The translations under genes were made by a program, and so were the position numbers. From assembly GCF_023284025.1 (NCBI RefSeq), contig NZ_JAKIKR010000023.1:1-64000 (forward strand): DNA of 64,000 nucleotides, in the 5' to 3' direction. Shown here one piece after another: positions 8,149 to 17,579 of this stretch. The stretch comes from Shewanella abyssi (GTDB lineage: Bacteria; Pseudomonadota; Gammaproteobacteria; Enterobacterales; Shewanellaceae). The first letter of the stretch is position 1. Each line of letters begins with the position of its first letter. The notes under the pieces are model-generated. The model was not told the DNA's origin and searched no databases. It saw only the letters and a program-made list of their open reading frames with translations.

Positions 8149-8608
8149 AAATTACTCCTTAATCTTGATCCACTTGCAACCAAGTTTCGATTAAATCAAA
8201 TATAGTGGCCAAAATTGCTCTCCTATAAACGGGTCGCTATGGCGTTAGTGCGTATAAGCACTGTCTCGATGGAGTAATAGTAGTCGTTCAACCACAAGCC
8301 ATAAAACGATTAGATTCGATAGACACAAACTGCTTTAGCGATTAAGATAAACGTAAAGTCATGGTGAAGTTGGCTTTTGCTGATGGACACTAGCGATGCC
8401 GGCATTTAAGGCATCTGTATAAGCTGACTATTTTGTGGGATTGCGTTAGATGAAGTTAGCTTGAACAAGTCTGAATTAGACTCTGCGCTAAGCGTTTTAT
8501 TTTCAATCATTAAGTAAAGGCTCTTCGCCGAAATGTTGCTAGGCCATGTCTCTAAACAATGACTCTAATCTATAGTGCCAATCAATCGCTTTAAGCTAAT
8601 CATGTTTA
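8149..8608. other. intergenic region with no recognised feature
   Basis: About 460 bases upstream of catalase. No credible reading frame, repeat or RNA was seen. The catalase promoter must lie in the left part, but I could not assign boxes. Confidence 0.5.
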
Positions 8609-8637
8609 AGCGTAGCTTGATGCTATCAAGCCACGCT
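8609..8637. terminator. hairpin after the ygjV-like gene
   Basis: AGCGTAGCTTGAT pairs with ATCAAGCCACGCT (one mismatch) around a GCT loop, immediately past the stop of the minus-strand small membrane protein gene. It has no strong T-run, so it may be a weak terminator or a 3'-end-stabilising hairpin. Confidence 0.5.
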
Positions 8638-8641
8638 AGAC

Positions 8642-8887
8642 TTATTTTTCCTGCAGAATTTTATCCGTTTTATAGATCTTAACGATATAATAAGCATCGA
8701 TCAGCACGATAAAAAAGTTAACTAAAGCCACTGGCAAGGCATCAATCGCTAAGCCATAAGCAACAAATAACGCTGCGCCAACCAAGTTCCACCAGCGTAG
8801 CTTTTTGATATTCGACATCATCAGCGATATCGCAACGACGACCGATGCTAAATACCCCACCCATTCCCATATTGTTGCGCTATCCAT
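8642..8887 (-). CDS. small YgjV-like inner membrane protein
   Basis: The best start is ATG at 8887 (MDSATIWEWVGYLAS), preceded by GGAG at a good distance. A longer frame to 8962 adds 25 residues without a ribosome-binding site. The 81-residue product has three hydrophobic segments with a charged KKLRWWN loop between the first two, as in the YgjV-type small membrane proteins. Function unknown. It is followed by a hairpin and stands alone between catalase and the thioesterase gene. Confidence 0.6.
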   Translation of the reverse strand: MDSATIWEWVGYLASVVVAISLMMSNIKKLRWWNLVGAALFVAYGLAIDALPVALVNFFIVLIDAYYIVKIYKTDKILQEK

Positions 8888-9009
8888 TCTCGCTCCAATC
8901 CTTATCGAAAAACCAATACATTGAGTATGGCAATAGTTTGCTAATGCAACAGTTTGCCACACAATTATTTATGCTTTATTTCTAAATCTTTACTGCAATC
9001 ACTGCTAGG

Positions 9010-9447
9010 TTAACGCTTTACCACCGCTGCAGTCATTCGAGATATGCAGCACAGTTCGCCCGCACTATTGTGGATCAACACCTCCCATACTGAGCTGCGC
9101 TTTCCAAGGTGTATAGCTTTGGCTGTTGCGGTTAATGTGCCATTACGTGATGCTTTCAAATGGTTAGCATTGATCTCTTGACCAACGCAGTAATACTGCT
9201 CGAAATCGACTGCAAAATTTGCCGCATAGCTGGCGACAGTTTCGGCCAAGGCGACATTCGCACCACCATGAACGATACCTAACGGATTATGCACTGCAGG
9301 GGACGCCAGCATCGTCGCCTTCATATAGTCATCCCCAATTTCAGAGATGGTGATCCCCATGGTTTGCATTAATGTACCTTTACCATGCATCCCTGAATCC
9401 ATTTTGGCACATGTTTCTAAGCTTACCGGTCTAAACCAAATTGACAT
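9010..9447 (-). CDS. hotdog-fold thioesterase (PaaI-like)
   Basis: A 145-residue protein with the PaaI-type hotdog signature NPLGIVHGGANVALAETVAS near the middle, where HGG and the following Glu belong to the acyl-CoA thioesterase active site in this family. Expected activity is hydrolysis of an acyl- or aryl-CoA thioester in the cytoplasm; the substrate is not predictable. It may start at the first Met or at a later one (MDSGMHGK), and the first is retained because the upstream residues look family-like. Monocistronic. Confidence 0.75.
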   Translation of the reverse strand: MSIWFRPVSLETCAKMDSGMHGKGTLMQTMGITISEIGDDYMKATMLASPAVHNPLGIVHGGANVALAETVASYAANFAVDFEQYYCVGQEINANHLKASRNGTLTATAKAIHLGKRSSVWEVLIHNSAGELCCISRMTAAVVKR

Positions 9448-9581
9448 CTGTTACATCCATTTTTTGTAGTTATTGTCGACAGTTTACTGCCTAATCAAAA
9501 ATGTTTAAACAGGTAAGATGAGTATAAGTATCTGATCATTGAAGGGGAGTTCATCACATTGACCTTGGCGGACGCATACCT

Positions 9582-9625
9582 TAAAAAAACAGAGCCCAAC
9601 CGCAAGGTTGGGCTCTGTTTCTAGA
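9582..9625. terminator. strong terminator of the nucleotidase/nuclease operon
   Basis: A 13-bp stem ACAGAGCCCAACC / GGTTGGGCTCTGT with a GCAA tetraloop and flanking A- and T-runs. It sits just past the 3' end of the minus-strand 5'-nucleotidase gene. Confidence 0.9.
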
Positions 9626-9664
9626 TCTAAGGTATCAGCTGATTAACCTTATCAAATGATAAGA

Positions 9665-11407
9665 TTAACTGCCGCAGCCATCAGAACTTCTGGAGTTGAT
9701 ATAGCGAACATCTTTCGCTCTGTCATAGTTGACAGGATCGAGCGTGTCATGCTTTTTGATGAATTGATAAAGCATATCGGCATCAATAAAGCCGGTGTCT
9801 CTCGCCTTTTCCTTCAACTTGGGATATTTGTTACCGCCCGCAGCATTGTAGCTAGGGAGGGTAAATCGATATTTATCCGTTAGCTTGAAGGGCTTGTCAC
9901 CAACAGCTCTGATATCGACATCTTTAGCTTTACAGTCAACGGTCATCTTGATGCCGCTGAAGTGGGCAAAGCCTCCTGAGCCTCGAGTCTTAAGCGCAAC
10001 CCTAGACAAATACTTCTTCAGTTCGGCCCCATTCATCTCAGTCACAGTCACACTGTTGGAAAAAGGCTGCACCTTAAGCACATCACGATAGCGAATAGGC
10101 CCTTTCTTTATGGTGGCACGAATACCGCCAGAGTTCATGATGCCGAAATCTGCTGGCACAGGGAGCTGAGTCTGAGCATGGGCTATCATTATCCCTAGAG
10201 GCGTAGCTTGGTAACGAACAACCTTACGCTTACCAATGAAATCCGCCTTTGCAACACCAATCTTCTCTCTCAGCTTTACCTGACCCTTGCGCTGATAAGG
10301 ACGTAGCAGCTCGAGGGTTTCCGGATCCTTGGGGGTTAGCATCGAAGAATGCAGCATGAAACCATACTTGCTTTCAGTGTTCACTGGAACCAGCTCGTAG
10401 CTTGCCAGATGAAGCTCGTCACCGTAGTATTCAAAGTCAGCACGGCCAATAAATTTGCCCCACTCGTAGGCTTGCATGATCCAGGTGCCATTTTGACGAT
10501 CAGGCCTACAAGGCTCATCTCGAGCATAATCTTCTACGTACTCACCAGTGTCCCCTTCCATACAAACAGGCAACTGTGAGTGACCGCCAATGATTGCCTG
10601 AACCTGACCAGGCTCAAGGCTACGAGCCAGAGCAACATCACCGGGCGCGTTACTGCCATGCCTACCATTTTCATAGTGACCCATATGGGTGAGACCAAAA
10701 ACAAGATCCGGTTGATGCTTCTCTTCAAGCTCTGCCAAAATATCTTGCGCCTCAGCTTGAGCAGAAGTGAATTTTAGATCTTCAACGAACTCTGGATTAC
10801 CTATCTCAGCGGTATGCTCGGTAGTCAGGCCGACGACGGCTAGCTTCAAGCCCTGAACGTCAAACACCTTGTAGGGCTCAAAGTAGCGCTGCCATTCACC
10901 ATCGACTTGGCGATAGATGTTGGCCGATAACCAAGGAAATTTTGACCAGCCTCTCTGCTTATCCATCACCGTCGATGGATTATCAAACTCATGGTTACCC
11001 ACCGCCATTGCGTCATAGCCAAGGTGGTTCATGCCGATAAAATCAGGCTCGGCGTCTTGTAGATCAGACTCAGGAACGCCAGTATTGATGTCGCCACCGG
11101 AGAGCAGCAAAACCTGGCCTCCCTGTTCAACCACCTCTTTGCGGATCTCGTCAAGGATGGTTTTCCGTGCTGCCATACCATAGCCACCGCTTTTACTATG
11201 CCAAAAACGGCCATGGTGGTCATTGGTATGCAGCAAGGTGAAGCGCTTACAGTCATCGCCTGCAGCTATACAGGCGGCAGATGTAGTCACCTTCGGCGCT
11301 TTAGGAGCTTCTTCCACCTTCTTCTTACCACAGCCGCTCAATGCCAACGCAAGGGCGATAGCTGAGCCAGTAAGAAGCAGGCGAGAAGGACGGAGTGAAG
11401 TATTCAT
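9665..11407 (-). CDS. lipoprotein 5'-nucleotidase / metallophosphatase (UshA family)
   Basis: A 580-residue protein with a lipoprotein signal peptide ending in LSGC (Cys26), so it is probably anchored in the outer membrane. The metallophosphatase domain shows LLHTNDHHGRFW, SGGDINTG, VGNHEFD, THMGHYE and GGHSQ, the di-metal ligands of the UshA family. The C-terminal half carries the 5'-nucleotidase substrate domain (NSGGIRA, and FSGIKMTVDC). Expected activity is release of phosphate from nucleotides. It is the last gene of a minus-strand series after a porin and two secreted nucleases, where it would dephosphorylate the nucleotides they release. Separated from the gene above by 168 bases holding a weak hairpin. 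Confidence 0.9.
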   Translation of the reverse strand: MNTSLRPSRLLLTGSAIALALALSGCGKKKVEEAPKAPKVTTSAACIAAGDDCKRFTLLHTNDHHGRFWHSKSGGYGMAARKTILDEIRKEVVEQGGQVLLLSGGDINTGVPESDLQDAEPDFIGMNHLGYDAMAVGNHEFDNPSTVMDKQRGWSKFPWLSANIYRQVDGEWQRYFEPYKVFDVQGLKLAVVGLTTEHTAEIGNPEFVEDLKFTSAQAEAQDILAELEEKHQPDLVFGLTHMGHYENGRHGSNAPGDVALARSLEPGQVQAIIGGHSQLPVCMEGDTGEYVEDYARDEPCRPDRQNGTWIMQAYEWGKFIGRADFEYYGDELHLASYELVPVNTESKYGFMLHSSMLTPKDPETLELLRPYQRKGQVKLREKIGVAKADFIGKRKVVRYQATPLGIMIAHAQTQLPVPADFGIMNSGGIRATIKKGPIRYRDVLKVQPFSNSVTVTEMNGAELKKYLSRVALKTRGSGGFAHFSGIKMTVDCKAKDVDIRAVGDKPFKLTDKYRFTLPSYNAAGGNKYPKLKEKARDTGFIDADMLYQFIKKHDTLDPVNYDRAKDVRYINSRSSDGCGS

Positions 11408-11514
11408 AATAATCCTTCAGTATTAGACAGATAAACGTTGCTACTAGCTTTAGGGACTCGCTTTCTCATCGTGAGAGTAAGACGCCAAGATGAGACATAA
11501 GGCAACGGCTGTAG

Positions 11515-11562
11515 AGTTAAAAAAAGCAGCACCCAGAGCGATCCCGGTACTGCTTTTTATAG
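11515..11562. terminator. weak hairpin between nuclease and nucleotidase genes
   Basis: AAAAAGCAG pairs with CTGCTTTTT across about 20 bases, with flanking A- and T-runs. It could partly terminate or attenuate transcription into the nucleotidase gene. Confidence 0.5.
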
Positions 11563-11575
11563 GCTTAACTGATGA

Positions 11576-14215
11576 TTAGCCTTGGCGGCGACGCCACCAC
11601 ATGAGAGGTAGCAGCAGAGTCATAAGACCCCCTAAACTACCCGCCCCATCAGGCTTGGTCCAACCCGTTTCTTCGGTGTTTGTCACCTCAATGCTAACAG
11701 ACTTAACGAAGCTTTCTTCGCCAACAGTTGCCGTGAGCTCGAACACAAGAACTTGATCGATATCGACGCTAGGTGAAGTCACATCAAGTGTCAGACCTGT
11801 AGCGGTAAACACTGCCGTGTTTCCAGATACCTGCTTCCAGCTGTAACTAGTACCTTCTGGAGCATCAGCAACCGTCGCTGTGATGGAAGTGTTATCACCT
11901 TCGGTAACTTTGGTTGTACCTGCAAACTCTACACTCAGAGTCAAAGGCACGTTAATCACGTTCAGGCTAACCGCTTTGGTTGTTTCCAAAGTACCGTCGC
12001 TGATGGTCAACGTAAAGTTCAAAGTCTCGTCGGCATTAATCATTGGCGCAGTCAGAGACAATATAGCAATGTCGCCAACAACAGTCTTCTCTTCAGCAAC
12101 AATCTGCTCCCACTTGTAAGTAAGAACAACACCTTCGCCAGCGTTGATTGCAGAGGCATCTATGGTGTATGCAGCCCCTTCAGTGACACTCTCTGGAGTA
12201 ACAATATCACCTTCGACGACCAAACCTGGGTTTGGATCGTCACCACAGACTGCACCATATACTTCTTGTACTAACTCAGGGCGGTCAATGAAGGGATTAC
12301 GGTTGCCCTGGTATTTGTATACCTGGTTGTTACGATTCTGCTCGAAGGTATCAACAGCGTCTAACTTGTTCCACGCATACAGAGTACAAAGCGTACCGAT
12401 CAGCGGATCGCTATCCTCGTCTGTCGTCGTTAGGCGATCGACTACGACTAGATCAGGCATATTAGTTGTCGCTGTATCGGTCCCTTGATAGCGAGTATCC
12501 ATATACATGATCATACGAGCTACATCGCCTTTCACCTCATCACGAGGCTCCCAGCAGTCGGTAGTTTTGTTCAGGTAGTTACCTGTACCTTGACCGTCGA
12601 ACTGAACCTCTTCACCTGTATCGCTACACGCACCAAAGTCATTGTTGCTTCGTGCAGTGTTGATCCCAGGATCTGCAGGACGCAAGTGATGAGCATCGGT
12701 GTAACCCCATTGAGAATCGCTAGGGAAACCATGGCTCTTAGCCCAAACGTGCTCACGGTTCCACTTGCCTGCACCACTACCACTTTGTTGGTTGTCGTAC
12801 TTGGAAATAGAAGCACCTGTGTATATCTCAATAACATTATTAACGTTAGTGGGATCCTGATCAGCATGAGTAAGTGTGCTCCAAACCTGCTTATAGGTCA
12901 GATACTTGTGATCTTTGGCAATGATGATAGACAGGGCGTTCTTAAGCTCATCGGCATTAGCAAAATCACCACTCAGTACATCTGAGTAATAGATCTCACC
13001 ATTGAATGTTGTAGGATCGGCAACCGGAGTCAGAGTCTCGCAGTTAGTGCAGGGACCTGTTTCAGGCTCTGGTTCTGGAGGCGTTACTGAACCATCGCAG
13101 GCACTCTCACCAGCACAACCAAGGCCGTCAGAGGTATCGATGTCGAATACAGCCCACTGATTGTTAGCACCAGGAAAATCAGCTTCGGCCACAGTGTCAC
13201 CAGCAGTGACACTATCTTTACGACGCAGCGTCTTATTCGCGGTGGAGAAATTTGCGTCGTTTGGATCAGTCCAAGCAGAACCAGGATCTTCACCACGCTT
13301 ACCGAAGCGATCGATAACCACATCGTCTTTGGTTAATACCAGGGCATCGTCACCGTTGAAGTAAGTTACGGTAGAAGCACTACCGAATTTGAACGCATCA
13401 GCGGAACCAGCGTTGTGGAACACAAGACTCTTGCCCGGCTCCAGAGTGCCAGCCAGAATTTCGGTATTGCCAGGTTCTGTTTTGCCATTGCTAAACAGAA
13501 TCAGCTTATAAGCGTTGGCATCCAGGTCGATGGCGGTGCCACCTACGTTGGAGATCTCAACGGCTTTGTTGTTGCTGCTGCCTTCGATGTACTCAGTAAG
13601 CAGCAGTACACCCGGTGTGGCTTCAGAGCTACAAGCGCCTTCACCTACGCAACCAAGGCCATCAGAAGTGTCTGTATCAAACACTACCCACTGGTCACCA
13701 CTTGGGAAGGCTGCACCGGCATCGGTATCACCAGTGGTAACACTGGCTTTGCGACGTAAGGTTTTGTTGGCGGTGGAAAAGTCGGCGTTGTTTGGATCTG
13801 TCCAAGCAGAGCCAGGGTCTTCGCCCAGTTTACCGAAACGATCGATAACCACATCGTCTTTGGTCAATACCAGAGCATCATCACCGTTGAAGTAGGTCAC
13901 GGTAGAAGCGTTGCCTACTTTAAAATCATCAGCGGAACCAGCGTTGTGGAACACAAGACTCTTGCCCGGCTCCAGAGTGCCAGCCAGAATCTCGGTATTG
14001 CCAGGTTCTGTTTTGCCATTGCTAAACAGAATCAACTTGTAAGCGTTGGCATCCAGGTCGATGGCGCTGCCACCTACATTGGAGATCTCAACGGCTTTGT
14101 TGTTGCTGCTGCCTTCGATGTACTCAGTAATAACTAAATTAGCATTGGCGGCGGTGGACAGGGTGCCCAAAACCATAGCAGTGGCCGCAGCAACTGCATT
14201 CATTTTAATTCTCAT
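11576..14215 (-). CDS. secreted lamin-tail / endonuclease I protein with GlyGly-CTERM
   Basis: An 879-residue secreted protein. In order: signal peptide (to about residue 26), two near-identical lamin tail domains (about 26-180 and 203-360), a Pro/Glu linker (about 370-385), an endonuclease I domain (about 390-670, with NREHVWAKSHGF, TDAHHLRPADP and QGNRNPFIDRPEL), two Ig/PKD-like domains (about 675-850), and a GlyGly-CTERM tail with a hydrophobic stretch and final Arg cluster. The His of REHVW is the family's catalytic residue. GlyGly-CTERM proteins go through type II secretion and rhombosortase processing. It lies 74 bases after the ExeM-like gene and probably degrades extracellular DNA with it. 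Confidence 0.9.
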   Translation of the reverse strand: MRIKMNAVAAATAMVLGTLSTAANANLVITEYIEGSSNNKAVEISNVGGSAIDLDANAYKLILFSNGKTEPGNTEILAGTLEPGKSLVFHNAGSADDFKVGNASTVTYFNGDDALVLTKDDVVIDRFGKLGEDPGSAWTDPNNADFSTANKTLRRKASVTTGDTDAGAAFPSGDQWVVFDTDTSDGLGCVGEGACSSEATPGVLLLTEYIEGSSNNKAVEISNVGGTAIDLDANAYKLILFSNGKTEPGNTEILAGTLEPGKSLVFHNAGSADAFKFGSASTVTYFNGDDALVLTKDDVVIDRFGKRGEDPGSAWTDPNDANFSTANKTLRRKDSVTAGDTVAEADFPGANNQWAVFDIDTSDGLGCAGESACDGSVTPPEPEPETGPCTNCETLTPVADPTTFNGEIYYSDVLSGDFANADELKNALSIIIAKDHKYLTYKQVWSTLTHADQDPTNVNNVIEIYTGASISKYDNQQSGSGAGKWNREHVWAKSHGFPSDSQWGYTDAHHLRPADPGINTARSNNDFGACSDTGEEVQFDGQGTGNYLNKTTDCWEPRDEVKGDVARMIMYMDTRYQGTDTATTNMPDLVVVDRLTTTDEDSDPLIGTLCTLYAWNKLDAVDTFEQNRNNQVYKYQGNRNPFIDRPELVQEVYGAVCGDDPNPGLVVEGDIVTPESVTEGAAYTIDASAINAGEGVVLTYKWEQIVAEEKTVVGDIAILSLTAPMINADETLNFTLTISDGTLETTKAVSLNVINVPLTLSVEFAGTTKVTEGDNTSITATVADAPEGTSYSWKQVSGNTAVFTATGLTLDVTSPSVDIDQVLVFELTATVGEESFVKSVSIEVTNTEETGWTKPDGAGSLGGLMTLLLPLMWWRRRQG
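13092..14131. repeat. 531-bp direct duplication inside the nuclease gene
   Basis: The two lamin tail domains are encoded by direct repeats with a 531-base (177-codon) period. Blocks such as 13397-13600 and 13928-14131 are almost identical at the DNA level, well beyond what protein conservation needs. This points to a recent duplication or to ongoing gene conversion. Confidence 0.9.
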
Positions 14216-14289
14216 AATCGTATCTCTTTTGAATCTTTTAAGGGAAGCGCACTGCCCTAAAGCAGGCGCTTCATTGTCGAGAACAACGC

Positions 14290-17200
14290 TTATTTGCGAA
14301 GACGACGGCGCATAGCTGCCAGCCCGAATAGGGATAACAAGCTGATGAAACCAGTGCTACCAGCACTACCGTCACCGCCAGTTTTATCGTTTTCTTCTTC
14401 TACAATGTCAGCAATCAAGGAGTCGCGGCTAGAGACCTTCGCTTTGAAGTTTTGCTCAGACCCTTCTACAAGTTGGCCATCACGTTCTAAGCTTACGGTG
14501 ACGTTGTAGATAGCAGATGGCGCACCAAAGACCTCGAAATTCACCAAAGTTGTCGTGTCATTAGAAAGGACCACATTAGGAAGTACCATCTGAGTCAGAT
14601 CTAAACGCTGCTCGTCATCCACAGGACTCATACTGACGGTCGCGACATCTCCAACTTGAGCCGAAATACCCGTTGGGATCTGGTAAGGAACCTTGATCAG
14701 CTTTCTCAGTTTTGGCAGGTTCAGAGGCACGTTAGCATCCGTATCACCAGGCTTATAGCTAAGGGTAATTAGTGCAGGATCGTGATCCGACGCTCGATAG
14801 ATGTCCTCTTTGTAGAACTTATGCGTTCCAGTACCGTCGATGGTACCTTTAAAGCGGTTTTGGTAGTCATACAGGCCGGTCTCAGCTGCATTAACATGCC
14901 AATCAGTGGCATCAATGACGCGATCTTTCAGAGAAGGCGAGATCAAGATGTGATCAAGCGAGCCGATTTCGTCACTGAAAGAGTAACTCCAAGGCGTCTT
15001 GCCCTTCTCTTCTAACTTTTCACCGACGATATCGATGTAGCCATAAGTCTTAGTGATGATGGCTGCAGAGCCATCTTCGTTAAACTGAGGCTTAGGTCCA
15101 AGGAAAGTGTGACTAGCGGTTAAGATCGTCTTGTTGCGTGGGTTCTCGGTAAGAACGAGGACAGGATCCTCTTTACCATAGGCGTTCAAATCACCAATGA
15201 TGATCTTATCCCCAAGAACATCTTCCATCTCTTCACCTAAGTGCACGGCACCGGCTACGCGGAACTCGGCACAAGACCCTTGGTAGTCCAGATCGGGGGC
15301 TGTACGGTTGTTCCAAGTCGTGGCATTGCCAAACTCAACACCTTGCCATTCTTCCCAGCAAGTAGAGCCTTTTGACTTAAGGTGATTTACAGCTAGCGTC
15401 AAGCGCTTGCCAGTTTGGTTAACGATAAAGGTGACAACCAAGGCATCACGATGGTAGTTCTGACCGTTCTCTAGAATTTCCTTATTCTGATCTTTGATCA
15501 CCTCACCTAAGTCGTTCACTGTGGTAGGCGCTTTCTGCTGAGGCATTGGGATAACACGAGTGCGCTCAATGCTCATCTTGCTTGGGCGGTATATGATACC
15601 GGTAGCAATGGCGTCAGAACCAATGGCGTCTAAGTTATCCAGCATTTGATTGCCGTTGTTGTCAAAACCAACAAACACATAACGGTTCTCAGTGGAGTTA
15701 GGGCCATTGTAATCTTGGGCTCGCTCGTCCACATACTCGATATTGACCTGGTTCACAATCTCAGCAATGGCACTGTCATCGCCAAAACCGTTGTTTTCAA
15801 TCTCCATCAGGGCCATTACATCGGCATCCTGAGCACGAATAATTTCTACCAGCTTGGTTCTCTGGTTAATGTATTCATCGTAGCTATCTGCGCCTCGGCT
15901 CTGACCAAAGTTGTTATTGTCGCCACCGAAAGGAGAGTTAAAGAAGTTAAACAAGTTCTGACTGGCAACGCGGATGGCAAAATCACCTTCTGCCACTGTG
16001 TCATTCAGATCAGGGGTCTCAGTACGCGGTAAGTTGTGAATAAAGTTATCACTAGTCAACTGGTTGGTTATAGTCAGGCTGTAGTCCTGATCATACATAT
16101 CAGTCCCAGGGATCAGCTCAGTTTCGTATTGACTGATCACACCTTGCGCGTTAACGAGACTATCATCGATACGGATGTAGTTGGTGTGTGGGTCACTGTT
16201 AAAACCAGCGTAATAAGGTATGTCTGTACCGCCTGATTTAGGCGAGCTTTCAATCACTAAACGATAGTCATTGTTTTGCTGATAGGCCGCCTTAGACTCA
16301 GGGCTTCCTGCAACGTGCAAGTGGTTAGGCTGTAAATTAGGACGCTTATAAGCCGCTACCATGTTGTTGCGACCGTTAGGAGACGACAGGTAGTTGTAGC
16401 TAAAGCTGCGAGTGATACGCATATCCTCTGCGGCTTCATCGCTAGGAGTACTAGGGTCAAGATCTGTAGGCAGATTGACCAACATACCTTCGTGACGCTC
16501 TAGCGTCTTATCGAAAGAACCGTTATCAGAGCTAATGATCTGAATATCGGTAGGCTCAGTTGGGATGTCAGTATCAGTAACGTTCCAGCTAAATGCCGTA
16601 TCAGCTGACATTTGAGTCTGGCCTTGATACTCAACCACTTTACTGCCGATACAAATGGTTTGACCTACTTTGAGATCGCCGGCAGCACTCGAACTAACGA
16701 AGATACCATCGGAAGTCTCTGGGTTGTTGTCAGAGGCAAGGTTGCGAAGATAGAAGCCCTCATTAGGGATAGACACCTTGGCTGAGATTATACCTTCTAC
16801 GGCAACTTTTTCAGCTGATTCGGTTTCACCATCAGCAATCAGAGGCGAGGTAAAGCCTGTGCCCTGAACTTCACTAGGAGACTTGATTTCACTCTTATCG
16901 GTTGGACAAGTGAAGATGTCCATGATGTCTTCAGCATCAGCAGCAGGCAGCTCGGATTTACCTAAATCGTCAGTCCTCATCGGCAAAATGTTTTGCCATT
17001 GAGTAGCATCGAAGGTATCTGATTGAGCGGGATTGTTGCCATCAGCAGTTTGTTTACGACGCAGAGTGGTATTCGGAGCCCACTTGCTAGTGTCGTTCGC
17101 TGCTCCAACACGATCGATAACGGTATCCCCATTTTTCAGGAAAAAACCGTCATCACTGGTCATGAACAGGTTGTTGTACTTATTACTGCTGTCATATGTG

Positions 17201-17547
17201 GAGATAACAACGGTGCCACCTTGAGCCGTAATATCATCACGAAACTCTTCGCTAGAACGACTGTTGACAATCACCATAGACGCGCCTGCGGCAAGCGTCT
17301 GACCAGTCAACAGTGGCTTAACATCAGCGTTAAGCAACTCGTTGTCATACTTACCGCCAGAGCGTTGGTAAGCAGTAATGTCAGTGGTAAAAGTAAAGGC
17401 ATCAGAGCCTGTATTCGTGATCTCAACTGAGCCCACATTAGCATCGGAACTTTGGGTCATTTCGGTGATCAGCAGATCTTCAACGCCAGCGAAGGCGCCC
17501 ATGCTGATGGTGCTGGCAATGGCCAGCGATAAGAAACTTTTCTTCAT
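14290..17547 (-). CDS. exeM: ExeM/NucH-type extracellular endonuclease with GlyGly-CTERM
   Basis: A 1085-residue secreted nuclease. It has a signal peptide (to about residue 20), an N-terminal lamin tail domain (about 20-180), an OB-fold segment (about 225-330), and an endonuclease/exonuclease/phosphatase domain (about 520-950, with DVMALMEIENNG, NHLKSKG, GDLNAYGKEDP and SDHDPALI, the metal and catalytic residues of the fold). A C-terminal Ig-like segment and a GlyGly-CTERM tail ending in RRRLRK follow. ExeM of Shewanella oneidensis has this layout and degrades extracellular DNA in biofilms. The gene starts 32 bases after the porin stop, supporting one transcript. Confidence 0.9.
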   Translation of the reverse strand: MKKSFLSLAIASTISMGAFAGVEDLLITEMTQSSDANVGSVEITNTGSDAFTFTTDITAYQRSGGKYDNELLNADVKPLLTGQTLAAGASMVIVNSRSSEEFRDDITAQGGTVVISTYDSSNKYNNLFMTSDDGFFLKNGDTVIDRVGAANDTSKWAPNTTLRRKQTADGNNPAQSDTFDATQWQNILPMRTDDLGKSELPAADAEDIMDIFTCPTDKSEIKSPSEVQGTGFTSPLIADGETESAEKVAVEGIISAKVSIPNEGFYLRNLASDNNPETSDGIFVSSSAAGDLKVGQTICIGSKVVEYQGQTQMSADTAFSWNVTDTDIPTEPTDIQIISSDNGSFDKTLERHEGMLVNLPTDLDPSTPSDEAAEDMRITRSFSYNYLSSPNGRNNMVAAYKRPNLQPNHLHVAGSPESKAAYQQNNDYRLVIESSPKSGGTDIPYYAGFNSDPHTNYIRIDDSLVNAQGVISQYETELIPGTDMYDQDYSLTITNQLTSDNFIHNLPRTETPDLNDTVAEGDFAIRVASQNLFNFFNSPFGGDNNNFGQSRGADSYDEYINQRTKLVEIIRAQDADVMALMEIENNGFGDDSAIAEIVNQVNIEYVDERAQDYNGPNSTENRYVFVGFDNNGNQMLDNLDAIGSDAIATGIIYRPSKMSIERTRVIPMPQQKAPTTVNDLGEVIKDQNKEILENGQNYHRDALVVTFIVNQTGKRLTLAVNHLKSKGSTCWEEWQGVEFGNATTWNNRTAPDLDYQGSCAEFRVAGAVHLGEEMEDVLGDKIIIGDLNAYGKEDPVLVLTENPRNKTILTASHTFLGPKPQFNEDGSAAIITKTYGYIDIVGEKLEEKGKTPWSYSFSDEIGSLDHILISPSLKDRVIDATDWHVNAAETGLYDYQNRFKGTIDGTGTHKFYKEDIYRASDHDPALITLSYKPGDTDANVPLNLPKLRKLIKVPYQIPTGISAQVGDVATVSMSPVDDEQRLDLTQMVLPNVVLSNDTTTLVNFEVFGAPSAIYNVTVSLERDGQLVEGSEQNFKAKVSSRDSLIADIVEEENDKTGGDGSAGSTGFISLLSLFGLAAMRRRLRK

Positions 17548-17579
17548 AGTAAACTCTATAAAATTGAATTCGTTACGGA

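Noticed and set aside
11880-12985. Several plus-strand frames opposite the endonuclease I protein
   Set aside because: Antisense shadows of a strongly supported gene; they have no family resemblance.
13415-14315. Repeated plus-strand frames of 114-126 codons that look like a gene pair
   Set aside because: They are the antisense of the duplicated lamin tail domains, which explains their mutual similarity.
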